Below, one piece after another: positions 35,962 through 43,213 of a stretch of DNA of 64,000 nt (position 1 is its first letter; each line of letters starts with the position of its first letter). A program made the translations under genes and the position numbers. The notes beneath the pieces are model-generated. The model ran no database searches, was not told the origin of the DNA, and saw only the letters and a program-made list of their open reading frames with translations. Source of the stretch: G965213525 sp965213525 (GTDB taxonomy: Bacteria > Actinomycetota > Acidimicrobiia > Acidimicrobiales > Poriferisodalaceae); contig OZ243889.1 in NCBI GenBank assembly GCA_965213525.1, positions 3,246,514 through 3,310,513 on the forward strand. The letters are read 5' to 3'.

Positions 35962-36960
35962 GTGGACGGACACGACGGACCCCGAGATCTCGTCGACCCG
36001 TTCGACCGCACGGTCAGGGACCTGCGCATCTCGGTCACCGACCGCTGCAACTTCCGATGCCAGTACTGCATGCCCGCCGAGGGCATGGCCTGGTTGGATC
36101 GCTCGGAGATCCTCACCTTCGAGGAGATCACCCGCCTGGCCCGCATCGCCGTCGAGCGCTTCGGCTTCGAGTCGATCCGCATCACCGGCGGCGAGCCGAC
36201 CGTGCGGGCCGGCCTCCCCGAGCTGATCGCCATGCTCGCCGAGCTCGGCGTCGACATCTCGATGACGACCAACGGCTCGACCATGCCCCTACTGGCCGAG
36301 CGCCTCGCCAGGGCGGGCCTGGGGCGGGTCAACATCTCGCTCGACTCGCTGCGACCCGAGCGGTTCCGCGAGCTCACCCGGCGCGACGATCTCGCCAAGG
36401 TCCTCGAGGGCATCGATGCCGCCATCGACGCCGGGTTCGATCCCGTCAAGGTCAACGCCGTGCTGATGCGGGGCATCAACGACGACGAGGTGCTGGACTT
36501 CGTCGAGCTGGGGCGTCGGCTCGGCGTGGTGGTCCGCTTCATCGAGTTCATGCCCCTCGATGCCCAGGGGGAGTGGTCACCAGATCGGGTCGTCCCCGCC
36601 GACGAGATCGTCGAGACCATCGAGTCCGCCCACGGTCTCGTGCCGATGCGTCGGGGCAGCGAGCCGGCCGAGCGGTTCGGCTTCGCCGACGGCTCGGGCG
36701 AGGTCGGCGTCATCGCCAGCGTCACCCGCCCGTTCTGCGGAGACTGCGACCGCGTGCGCCTCACCGCCGAGGGCCAGTTCCGCACCTGTCTGTTCTCCCA
36801 CGACGAGTTCGACCTGCGGGCGCTGCTGCGCGGCGGAGCCGACGACGACGCCATCGCCGCCGAGCTCGAACGGGCGGTGGGCACCAAGTGGGCCGGTCAC
36901 GCCATCGGTCAGGTGAACTTCTTGCCCCCGCGTCGGGGCATGAGCCAGATCGGCGGCTGA
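35962..36960 (+). CDS. moaA: GTP 3',8-cyclase
   Basis: About 332 residues. MoaA is a radical-SAM enzyme that, with MoaC, turns GTP into cyclic pyranopterin monophosphate for molybdenum cofactor. The SAM cluster motif is CNFRCQYC near residue 31. The second 4Fe-4S cluster uses FCGDC and a third Cys 13 residues on (FRTC). The SAM-binding GGEP and the C-terminal Gly-Gly tail needed for activity are present. GTG 35959 is one codon longer. Moco genes moeA, moaA and moaC are adjacent here but each seems to have its own promoter. Confidence 0.95.
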   Translation: MDGHDGPRDLVDPFDRTVRDLRISVTDRCNFRCQYCMPAEGMAWLDRSEILTFEEITRLARIAVERFGFESIRITGGEPTVRAGLPELIAMLAELGVDISMTTNGSTMPLLAERLARAGLGRVNISLDSLRPERFRELTRRDDLAKVLEGIDAAIDAGFDPVKVNAVLMRGINDDEVLDFVELGRRLGVVVRFIEFMPLDAQGEWSPDRVVPADEIVETIESAHGLVPMRRGSEPAERFGFADGSGEVGVIASVTRPFCGDCDRVRLTAEGQFRTCLFSHDEFDLRALLRGGADDDAIAAELERAVGTKWAGHAIGQVNFLPPRRGMSQIGG

Positions 36961-36964
36961 GCAC

Positions 36965-36999
36965 GCCCGTCTGAGCGCGCCGGCGAGAGTCGGACGGGC
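36965..36999 (+). terminator. Hairpin after moaA
   Basis: A 10-bp stem (GCCCGTCTGA with TCGGACGGGC, one G-T pair) around a 15-nt loop, starting 4 bp after the moaA stop. No U tract. Confidence 0.5.
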
Positions 37000-37065
37000 C
37001 GAGCAAGCGCCCCGGGACCGCCATCGGGGCCGGCCGCCTCGACGAGGGCCTGGCTGACCCGCGCC

Positions 37066-37071
37066 TACGAT
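37066..37071 (+). promoter_or_regulatory. -10 element TACGAT for moaC
   Basis: TACGAT, 8 nt, ATG 37080; leaderless arrangement. Confidence 0.5.
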
Positions 37072-37079
37072 GCGCGCAC

Positions 37080-37682
37080 ATGTCATCGACCGAACCGCGC
37101 CTCACCCACCTCGACCCGCTCGGGCGGGCCCGCATGGTCGATGTCACCCCCAAGGAGCCGACCCACCGACGCGCGATCGCCCGTTGCCGGGTGTTCATGC
37201 GCCCCGAGACCGCAGATCTGGTCGTCAAGGGCACCGTGACCAAGGGCGACGTGCTCTCGGTGGCGAGGATCGCCGGGATCCAGGCGGCCAAGCGGGCCTC
37301 GGAGCTCATCCCGCTCTGTCACCCGCTGCTGGTGGGTTCGGTGTTCGTCAACTTCACGATCGAGGACACCTTCGTCGAGATCGAGGCGCAGGTCGACACC
37401 TTCGAGCGCACCGGGGTCGAGATGGAGGCGATGACGGCCTGCGCCGTCGCGGGGCTGACCGTGTACGACATGTGCAAGTCGGTCGATCGGGCGATGGTCA
37501 TCGGCGAGATCGCCCTGTGGGAGAAGTCAGGCGGTCGGTCAGGTACCTACCGGCGCTCGGAGTCGGTGGCCGATTCCCTCGAGAGCCTTCGAGGCGCCAG
37601 GTTCGCTCCGGTCGCCTCCCTCGACGACGAAGACGACCTCGGAGAGAGCCGTCTGCCAGAGGGGTTCGACGGGACGCACTGA
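37080..37682 (+). CDS. moaC: Cyclic pyranopterin monophosphate synthase
   Basis: 200 residues. MoaC acts after MoaA in Moco synthesis. Conserved parts are RMVDVTPKEPTHRRAIA, the active-site LIPLCHPL, GVEMEAMTACAVAGLTVYDMCKSVDR and the catalytic Lys region that follows. The family usually ends after about 160 residues; here about 40 acidic residues (SLDDEDDLGESRLPEGFD) extend the C-terminus. The extension looks disordered. Confidence 0.93.
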   Translation: MSSTEPRLTHLDPLGRARMVDVTPKEPTHRRAIARCRVFMRPETADLVVKGTVTKGDVLSVARIAGIQAAKRASELIPLCHPLLVGSVFVNFTIEDTFVEIEAQVDTFERTGVEMEAMTACAVAGLTVYDMCKSVDRAMVIGEIALWEKSGGRSGTYRRSESVADSLESLRGARFAPVASLDDEDDLGESRLPEGFDGTH

Positions 37683-37688
37683 TCTGAA

Positions 37689-37705
37689 CCTGGCGTGACG
37701 CCAGG
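37689..37705 (+). terminator. Hairpin after moaC
   Basis: A perfect 7-bp stem CCTGGCG/CGCCAGG with loop TGA, 7 bp after the moaC stop. Confidence 0.55.
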
Positions 37706-37829
37706 GTGACGATCGGTTCGACCGCGGTGACGGGCTGTAGTACAACTGAAACGTCGAGGCGCGAACTGTGATGGCCTCGTCATCTGTCCTCGCACCGCGA
37801 CCATCCGCAACGCCGGCGGATCCCGCCAC

Positions 37830-37835
37830 TACGGT
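37830..37835 (+). promoter_or_regulatory. -10 element TACGGT for the glpR-like gene
   Basis: TACGGT lies 27 bp before ATG 37863. The leader holds AGGAG at 37846-37850, so this gene seems to have a short conventional leader. The preceding 120 bp are less GC-rich than the surroundings and hold nothing else I recognise. Confidence 0.4.
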
Positions 37836-37862
37836 CGCCCACACCAGGAGACGATCCGGAGC

Positions 37863-38363
37863 ATGTCGATCGTGGCCATCATCCTCCTCGTGGTGCTGTG
37901 GGCGGCGGTGCTCGTCCCGCCGCTGCTACGCAACCGTAGAGAGCTCGTGAGCCGCGACTCCGTCGGTGCCTTCCGGTCCCAGCTCGACACGCTCGGCCGT
38001 GCCGCCCCCGCTGGTTCGCCAGGGGGCTCGGTGTCGGCCCGGGCCGCCTCGTTCGCCTCTGGGGGTGGGTGGCCGGGCGTGCCCCGCAACGCATCCGAAG
38101 CCGAGGCACGCCGGCGCGACATCCTCATGGGTCTGGCCGTCACAGCCGTCGTCACGCTCGTCGGTGCGGCCCTGGTGGCCTCGGCGCTCTGGCCGTTGCA
38201 CCTGCTCGTCGATGTCACCCTCATCGGCTACGTCGTGCTGCTCGCCCGCCACCGGGCCATGACCGTGCGGCGCGATCAGGACGTGCACTACGTGCACGGA
38301 CCGCACGAAGGCGACGTCACCGCCGAGCACGAGGAGCTCGTGCTGGCCGATGCGGGGCGCTGA
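37863..38363 (+). CDS. GlpR/SepX-like membrane protein
   Basis: 166 residues. An N-terminal helix (IVAIILLVVLWAAVLVPPLL) is followed by basic RNRRE and the block VSRDSVGAFRSQLDTLGR. A Ser/Gly/Ala linker of about 35 residues then leads to two more helices (ILMGLAVTAVVTLVGAALVASALW, LLVDVTLIGYVVLLA) and a short acidic tail. The first helix plus the 'D-S-V-x-x-F-R-x-x-L' block is the mark of the actinobacterial GlpR/SepX family, a divisome membrane protein that in corynebacteria is the receptor of the MoeA-like Glp. The nearby galU-moeA pair supports this. Confidence 0.6.
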   Translation: MSIVAIILLVVLWAAVLVPPLLRNRRELVSRDSVGAFRSQLDTLGRAAPAGSPGGSVSARAASFASGGGWPGVPRNASEAEARRRDILMGLAVTAVVTLVGAALVASALWPLHLLVDVTLIGYVVLLARHRAMTVRRDQDVHYVHGPHEGDVTAEHEELVLADAGR

Positions 38364-38365
38364 GG

Positions 38366-38371
38366 TACGCT
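38366..38371 (+). promoter_or_regulatory. -10 element TACGCT for the tRNA gene
   Basis: TACGCT, 12 bp before the mature 5' end of the tRNA. Confidence 0.4.
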
Positions 38372-38383
38372 GACCCACCCTTC

Positions 38384-38461
38384 GGGGGTGTAGCTCAGTT
38401 TGGCTAGAGCGTCTCGGTCGCATCGAGAAGGCCGCGGGTTCGAGTCCCGCCACCTCCACCA
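38384..38461 (+). tRNA. tRNA-Ala (anticodon CGC)
   Basis: A full cloverleaf can be drawn. The acceptor stem GGGGGTG pairs with CACCTCC and contains the G3-U70 pair that identifies tRNA-Ala. The D arm has GAGC. The anticodon stem TCTCG/CGAGA closes loop GTCGCAT with anticodon CGC at 38419-38421, reading GCG. The T arm is GCGGG-TTCGAGT-CCCGC, and A73 is followed by an encoded CCA. Confidence 0.92.
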
Positions 38462-38484
38462 GCGATGACCCCGATCCGGCGAAC

Positions 38485-38607
38485 CTACGGGGCCAACTGC
38501 AACGCCCAGGCACACGCCGCGAGCACGACGATCAGGGCGACGAGCGTCGCGACGATGCTCGCCCAGACCTCGTAGCGGGGGCCGAGGCGGCGGTAGCGGA
38601 ACAGCAC
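38485..38607 (-). CDS. 40-residue single-pass membrane protein
   Basis: Frame from GTG 38607 to TAG 38485, beginning 8 bp after the pepN stop on the same strand. It has a basic start (FRYRRLGPRYEVW) and one long hydrophobic helix (ASIVATLVALIVVLAACAW), then LQLAP. Nearly every third position is G or C, so it is very likely real though short. It is probably co-transcribed with pepN. It could be a small accessory protein of the envelope; no family recognised. Confidence 0.55.
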   Translation of the reverse strand: MLFRYRRLGPRYEVWASIVATLVALIVVLAACAWALQLAP

Positions 38608-38614
38608 GGCTCGC

Positions 38615-41149
38615 TCAGCTCCCGAGCAGGGCCGCGGTCAGCCTGGGGGCTTCGCGCTCGCGCAGCGCAACGTTCACCCGCAGGCGCTCGACGTGCTGGT
38701 CGACGGTGCGCTGGGCTTGAGGCACAGGGTGGGAGGCGAAGAACGCCTCGACCTCGTCGGCGAGTCCGAAGCGGTGCAGCGCCTCGATCCCACCGACCAT
38801 GCGGGCGATCGAGTTGGACGGGAAGCGTCTGCCCAGCTCGTCCCACCGGTCACGGATGAGCTCCCAAGCCAGCCACCCCTGGTGACGGTTGGCCATGCAC
38901 CGCCCCAGCAGGAACGGCGCGTTCTGGGTGCGCACCACGGTGCGGGCCAGCTCGAGGGTGTCGCACATCTCCTGCTCACCGGGCAGCCGAGCCAGGGCGA
39001 ACAGGTATCGGAGCTGCTCCTGGGGGTTGTCCGAGGACTGGAAGCGATCGACGAGGTCGGCGTGGACGGCGCCGTCGCCGGCCGAGGCGACCACCCCGAG
39101 GGCTGCGGCGAACAGCTCGGGGTCCACGGTCCCGCCCGGGCCGCCGTGCTGACGCACGAGCAGGCGACGGGCGTGGGCGATGACCCCTGGGTCGCCGCCG
39201 ACGTCACCGGCGAGCACGAGCAACAGTCCCCGTAGCTCCCTCACCATGGCGTCGTCATCGGTGGCAGGCTCGAGCCCGCAGATGTCGAGCGCCACGCCGG
39301 CGAGGCGGGCGACCTCGGCCTGGTACACCTCGTGGGCGGGCCCGTCGAGCACGGCGTCGAGGCCCCGCAACCCGGCGGCCAGGCCCTGCCAGACCACGAG
39401 GTCGGTCTCAAAGGCCAGCCCCCGGGCGATGTCGAGGAACGAGGGCCCGTCGAAGCGGTCGCCGAGCACCGCGGCCCAGGCGTCGTCGACCAGGGCGAAG
39501 CGCTCCACGGCGCTCAGGCGCTCGGCGGCGTGATCGAACAGGTGACGACGCAACGCCGGTTCGTAGTCGACCCGGTAGAAGCCGTCGGCCCCCGCGTCGA
39601 CGATGCATCCCTTGGCCCCCACCTCGGCCACCGCCTCGTCTTCGACGAGCAGGAGGCGGTGCTCGGACCCCTGAGCGCCGCGCAGCACGATCGGCACCGA
39701 CCACCGGCGGCCGTCGTCGGCGCCGAGGTGGAACGCCCGACGCTGGGCGAGGCGCAACCCGTCGGGATCGGCCGAGGCCGTGACGAGAGGGAACCCGCCC
39801 TGGAGGATCCAGGTGTCCATCGTCGAGCGCACCGGTTCGCCCGTGGCGGCCTCGATGGCGTCCCACAGGTCGCTGTTGTCGGTGTTGGCGAAGGCGTTCT
39901 CGGTCAGGTAGTGGCGCACGCCGTCACGGAAGCGCGCCGGTGAGAGGTACTGCTCGAGCATCCTGACGATCGACGCGCCCTTCTCGTAGGTGAGGACGTC
40001 GTACATGGCCTCGGCCTCGTCAGGGGTGCTGACCGGGAACTCGATGGCGCGGGTGCTGTGCAGCGCGTCGGTGTCGAGCGCCCCGGAGCGGTCGAGGGCG
40101 AAGCGGTCCCACTGGCGCCACTCCGGTCGCCAGGCGTCGATGCAGGCCATCTCCATGAAGGTCGCGAAGGCCTCCTTCAACCAGATGCCGTCCCACCACC
40201 GCATGGTGACGAGGTCGCCGAACCACATGTGGGCGAGCTCGTGGGCGATGACCAGGGCGACCTGGGAGCGCTCGCGCTGGGTGCTGCGCTCGGGGTCGAC
40301 CAGCAGCAGCGCCTCGCGGAAGGTGACACAACCCAGGTTCTCCATGGCCCCGAAGGCGAAGTCGGGGATGGCGACGAGGTCGACCTTGTCGCCGGGGTAG
40401 TCGACGTCGAAGTAGTCCCGCAACCAGCCGAGGGCGAACGCCCCGCACTCGAGGGCGAACGGCGTGAGGTGGCCCTTGCCGGGAGCGTGCACGACCCGCA
40501 GCGGCACGCCGCCCACGTCGACGGGGTCGGTGATCTCGAGCTCGCCCACCACGAAGGCCACGAGGTAGGTCGACATGACCATCGTCTCGGCGAAGCGGAC
40601 CAGCGTGCGGCCGTCGTCGAGGCGCTCGCGGTGGGTCTCGGCACCGCACGAGATGGCGGTCAGGCCCTCGGCGATCACCAGCTCGACGGAGAAGGTGGCC
40701 TTGCGGTCGGGCTCGTCGAAGCAGGGGAAGGCCCGCCGGGCGTTGGTCGATTCGAACTGGGTGGTGGCGATGGTGCGCTCGGTGCCGTCGTCGCCCTGGG
40801 TCGTCGAGCGGTAGAACCCGCGGAGCTGGTCGTTCAGCTCGCCGGTGAACGCGAGCTCGAGGCGCGCCTCGCCCTCGGCCAGCGCGCCGGGGAGGCGCAC
40901 GACGATGCGCTCGCGCCCGGGATCGATGTCCACGGCGGCGCTCCGGCGTTCGCCGGAGGCGTCGGTGACGGTCGCTGCGGAGACCTCCAGGTCGATGGCG
41001 TGCAGCTCGACGGCGTCGGTCCGGGTGACGACGTCGACATCGATCGCCACCTGACCCTCGAAGGTGGCCGCTTCGAGATCGGGCGCGAGGCGCAGTTCGT
41101 AGCGCCGGGGCACGACGGCTCGGGGCAGGCGGTCTGGCTCGTCGCTCAT
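38615..41149 (-). CDS. pepN: Aminopeptidase N (M1 family)
   Basis: 844 residues. Zinc aminopeptidase that removes N-terminal residues from peptides in the cytoplasm. The exopeptidase motif GAMEN and the zinc site HELAHMWFGDL with the third ligand Glu in WLKEAFATF are intact. The C-terminal ERAP1-like helical domain is complete. A minus-strand TAGCGT box ends 9 nt before ATG 41149, a leaderless start. The long plus-strand frame opposite is a shadow. Confidence 0.94.
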   Translation of the reverse strand: MSDEPDRLPRAVVPRRYELRLAPDLEAATFEGQVAIDVDVVTRTDAVELHAIDLEVSAATVTDASGERRSAAVDIDPGRERIVVRLPGALAEGEARLELAFTGELNDQLRGFYRSTTQGDDGTERTIATTQFESTNARRAFPCFDEPDRKATFSVELVIAEGLTAISCGAETHRERLDDGRTLVRFAETMVMSTYLVAFVVGELEITDPVDVGGVPLRVVHAPGKGHLTPFALECGAFALGWLRDYFDVDYPGDKVDLVAIPDFAFGAMENLGCVTFREALLLVDPERSTQRERSQVALVIAHELAHMWFGDLVTMRWWDGIWLKEAFATFMEMACIDAWRPEWRQWDRFALDRSGALDTDALHSTRAIEFPVSTPDEAEAMYDVLTYEKGASIVRMLEQYLSPARFRDGVRHYLTENAFANTDNSDLWDAIEAATGEPVRSTMDTWILQGGFPLVTASADPDGLRLAQRRAFHLGADDGRRWSVPIVLRGAQGSEHRLLLVEDEAVAEVGAKGCIVDAGADGFYRVDYEPALRRHLFDHAAERLSAVERFALVDDAWAAVLGDRFDGPSFLDIARGLAFETDLVVWQGLAAGLRGLDAVLDGPAHEVYQAEVARLAGVALDICGLEPATDDDAMVRELRGLLLVLAGDVGGDPGVIAHARRLLVRQHGGPGGTVDPELFAAALGVVASAGDGAVHADLVDRFQSSDNPQEQLRYLFALARLPGEQEMCDTLELARTVVRTQNAPFLLGRCMANRHQGWLAWELIRDRWDELGRRFPSNSIARMVGGIEALHRFGLADEVEAFFASHPVPQAQRTVDQHVERLRVNVALREREAPRLTAALLGS

Positions 41150-41158
41150 CGGCCGGCC

Positions 41159-41168
41159 ACGCTACCGT
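41159..41168. promoter_or_regulatory. Overlapping divergent -10 elements of pepN and the PfkB kinase
   Basis: TAGCGT (minus, 41159-41164) and TACCGT (plus, 41163-41168) share two bases, so polymerase binding for one direction should exclude the other. On the plus side a leader of about 29 nt with GGAAGG at 41188-41193 precedes ATG 41198. Confidence 0.45.
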
Positions 41169-41197
41169 CCGTCGGCGGCACGCCCCCGGAAGGTCAG

Positions 41198-42331
41198 ATG
41201 ACGTCCACCTGCGAGCGCACGGCCGAGGTCGTCGGCATCGGCAACGCCCTCGTCGACGTCATCTCCCACGCATCCGATCGATTCGTCGCCGGCCAGGGCC
41301 TCATCAAGGGGTCGATGAACCTCATCGATGCCCGGCGCGCCCTCGAGCTGCACGGCCAGATGGGCTCGGGCATCGAGCTGTCGGGGGGCTCGGCGGCCAA
41401 CACGATGGTCGGCGTGGCGAGCTTGGGAGGCTCAGCGGCCTACGTCGGCAAGGTGCGTGACGACCGGCTGGGCGAGGTGTTCGCCCGTGACCTGTCAGCG
41501 GCGGGCGTCGTGCCGGTGCTGGCGCCCACCGACCGAGGGGCGCCCACCGGGCGGAGCCTGATCCTGGTGACCCCTGACGCCGAGCGGACCTTCAACACCT
41601 TCCTCGGCACCTCGGTCGAGCTCGGGCCCGACGACGTCGACGACGACGTCGTGGCCGGCGCGTCGACGGTGTACCTCGAGGGCTACCTCTGGGACCGCCC
41701 CAAGCCCCAGGAGGCGATGCTGCGGGTGGCTCGCGTGGCCCGTGAGGCCGGGGCGACGGTGTCACTCACCCTGTCGGACAGCTTCTGCGTGGAGCGCCAC
41801 CGGGAGTCGTTCCGGGTGCTCGTCGAGGCCGAGATCGATCTGCTGTTCGCCAACGTCGCCGAGATCGCAGCGCTGTACGAGGTGACCGAGCTCGATCATG
41901 CCATCTCCGCCGCGCAGCGAGACGTCCACACGGCGGCCATCACCATGGGACCCAGGGGTTCGCTCGTCGTCACGTCCGGCTCGGTCATCGAGGTGCCCGC
42001 CCAGGAGGTGCCAGAGGTGGTCGACACCACCGGAGCCGGCGACCTGTACGCCGCCGGCTTCCTGTTCGGGGTGAGTCGGGGCCGTGACGACCTCAGCTGC
42101 GGCCGCCTCGGCTCGCTGGCCGCAGCAGAGGTCATCACCCACCTGGGCGCCAGGCCCGAGACCCCCCTCGCCCGACTGGCCGCCGACGCCGGGCTGGCCG
42201 ATACCGGGCTGGCCGACACCGGGCTGGCCGACACCGGGCTGGCCGACACCGGGCTGGCCGATACCGGGCTGGCCGACACCGGGCTGGCCGACACCGGGCT
42301 GGCCGACACCGGGCTGGCCGACGGAGCCTGA
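41198..42331 (+). CDS. PfkB-family sugar/nucleoside kinase (adenosine-kinase-like) with pentapeptide tail
   Basis: 377 residues of the ribokinase fold. The N-terminal VVGIGNALVDVI, the substrate GGSAANTMVGVASLGG block and the catalytic DTTGAGDLYAAGF near residue 275 are intact. The GNALVD start and length fit the adenosine/sugar kinase branch, and the following nucleoside genes support a nucleoside substrate; ribokinase-type activity is the alternative. The last about 45 residues are nine units of Gly-Leu-Ala-Asp-Thr, which the fold does not need. Start ATG 41198 has ribosome site GGAAGG. Confidence 0.82.
   Translation: MTSTCERTAEVVGIGNALVDVISHASDRFVAGQGLIKGSMNLIDARRALELHGQMGSGIELSGGSAANTMVGVASLGGSAAYVGKVRDDRLGEVFARDLSAAGVVPVLAPTDRGAPTGRSLILVTPDAERTFNTFLGTSVELGPDDVDDDVVAGASTVYLEGYLWDRPKPQEAMLRVARVAREAGATVSLTLSDSFCVERHRESFRVLVEAEIDLLFANVAEIAALYEVTELDHAISAAQRDVHTAAITMGPRGSLVVTSGSVIEVPAQEVPEVVDTTGAGDLYAAGFLFGVSRGRDDLSCGRLGSLAAAEVITHLGARPETPLARLAADAGLADTGLADTGLADTGLADTGLADTGLADTGLADTGLADTGLADGA
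42191..42322 (+). repeat. 15-bp tandem array with a duplicated 60-bp block
   Basis: Eight full copies and one partial copy of GGGCTGGCCGAYACC, in frame at the 3' end of the kinase gene. The variable base is T in copies 1 and 5 and C in the others, so 42191-42250 and 42251-42310 are identical four-copy blocks. The array therefore grew by a 60-bp duplication. Copy change keeps the reading frame. Confidence 0.95.
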
Positions 42332-42386
42332 GCGGGCCCCGGGCGGCCCGTCACGACCGTCGGCGGAGCTCGGCGATGCTGGGGCG

Positions 42387-43019
42387 ATGGCCCGGCAGCT
42401 CACCGTCGTCGACCACCCCCTCATCCGTCACAAGGTGACGCTGCTGCGCGACGTCTCGACCTCGGTGAGCCAGTTCCGGGCGCTCACCCACGAGATCACG
42501 ATGCTGATGGCCTACGAGGCCTTCAGGGACCTCGACACCGAACCGACGCAGGTGACCACGCCGCTCACCGAGACCGTCGGCGAGCGCCTGGCCGGCAAGA
42601 AGCTGGCGGTCGTGGCCATCCTGCGCGCCGGGCTGGCCATGGTCGACGGGATCCTGCCGCTCGTGCCCTCGGCGCGGGTGGGTCACATCGGGCTGTACCG
42701 CGACCCGGTCACGACCACCCCGGTCGAGTACTACGCCAAGTTGCCCCACGACCTCGCCGAGCGCGACGTCGTCCTGGTCGACCCGATGCTCGCCACCGGG
42801 GGCTCGGCCGCCGATGCCGCCGACCGCCTGCGAGAGGCCGGCGCGACGAGCCTGCGGCTGCTCTGCCTCATCGGGGCGCCCGAGGGCGTCGAGCTGATGG
42901 GACGGCGCCACCCGGACGTGCCGATCTGGTTGGCGGCGCTGGACGAGCGCCTTGATGACCACGCCTACATCGTCCCCGGCCTCGGCGACGCCGGCGACCG
43001 CATCTTCGGCACGCGGTGA
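42387..43019 (+). CDS. upp: Uracil phosphoribosyltransferase
   Basis: 210 residues. Upp converts uracil and PRPP to UMP. The start VVDHPLIRHKVTLLRD, the AILRAGLAMVDG block and the PRPP loop VVLVDPMLATGGSAADA are diagnostic, and the C-terminal GLGDAGDRIFGT is complete. It supplies the salvage step for uracil released by the pyrimidine phosphorylase downstream. Start ATG 42387. Confidence 0.95.
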   Translation: MARQLTVVDHPLIRHKVTLLRDVSTSVSQFRALTHEITMLMAYEAFRDLDTEPTQVTTPLTETVGERLAGKKLAVVAILRAGLAMVDGILPLVPSARVGHIGLYRDPVTTTPVEYYAKLPHDLAERDVVLVDPMLATGGSAADAADRLREAGATSLRLLCLIGAPEGVELMGRRHPDVPIWLAALDERLDDHAYIVPGLGDAGDRIFGTR

Positions 43020-43125
43020 GCCGATCGCCCGCCCGGGGGCCGTGCGTCCCGACCACGGTGGGGCGACGCTCGGCGGGCGGCGACCGGTGGGGTCTGCTCC
43101 CAGGAGCCGGCGCGCACCGCAGGGC

Positions 43126-43206
43126 TAGGGTGCTGCTCACGCGGACCGGCTCGTCGGATCGCGACGCCGGACCCTGACCCGGCCCACCATCGCGATCTGT
43201 GGAGGG
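43126..43206 (+). promoter_or_regulatory. -10 box and structured leader of the nucleoside-transport operon
   Basis: TAGGGT at 43126-43131 is followed by an 80-nt leader. Within it GATCGCGA (43157-43164) pairs with TCGCGATC (43190-43197). Inside that, GCCGG (43166-43170) pairs with CCGGC (43179-43183), with a one-sided CCACCA bulge. The ribosome site GGAGGG (43201-43206) comes 3 nt later. The element could be a cis-acting RNA. Alternatively, because ATCGCGA occurs twice, it could be a protein operator. The remaining 43020-43125 holds nothing certain. Confidence 0.4.
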
Positions 43207-43213
43207 ATGCCCG

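Noticed and set aside
40058..41197. Plus-strand frame extending the PfkB kinase upstream through pepN
   Set aside because: It is antisense to the zinc-site region of pepN; the kinase begins at ATG 41198 with a ribosome site.
42191..42322. CRISPR or intergenic satellite
   Set aside because: The 15-bp units are contiguous, in frame and inside a coding gene.
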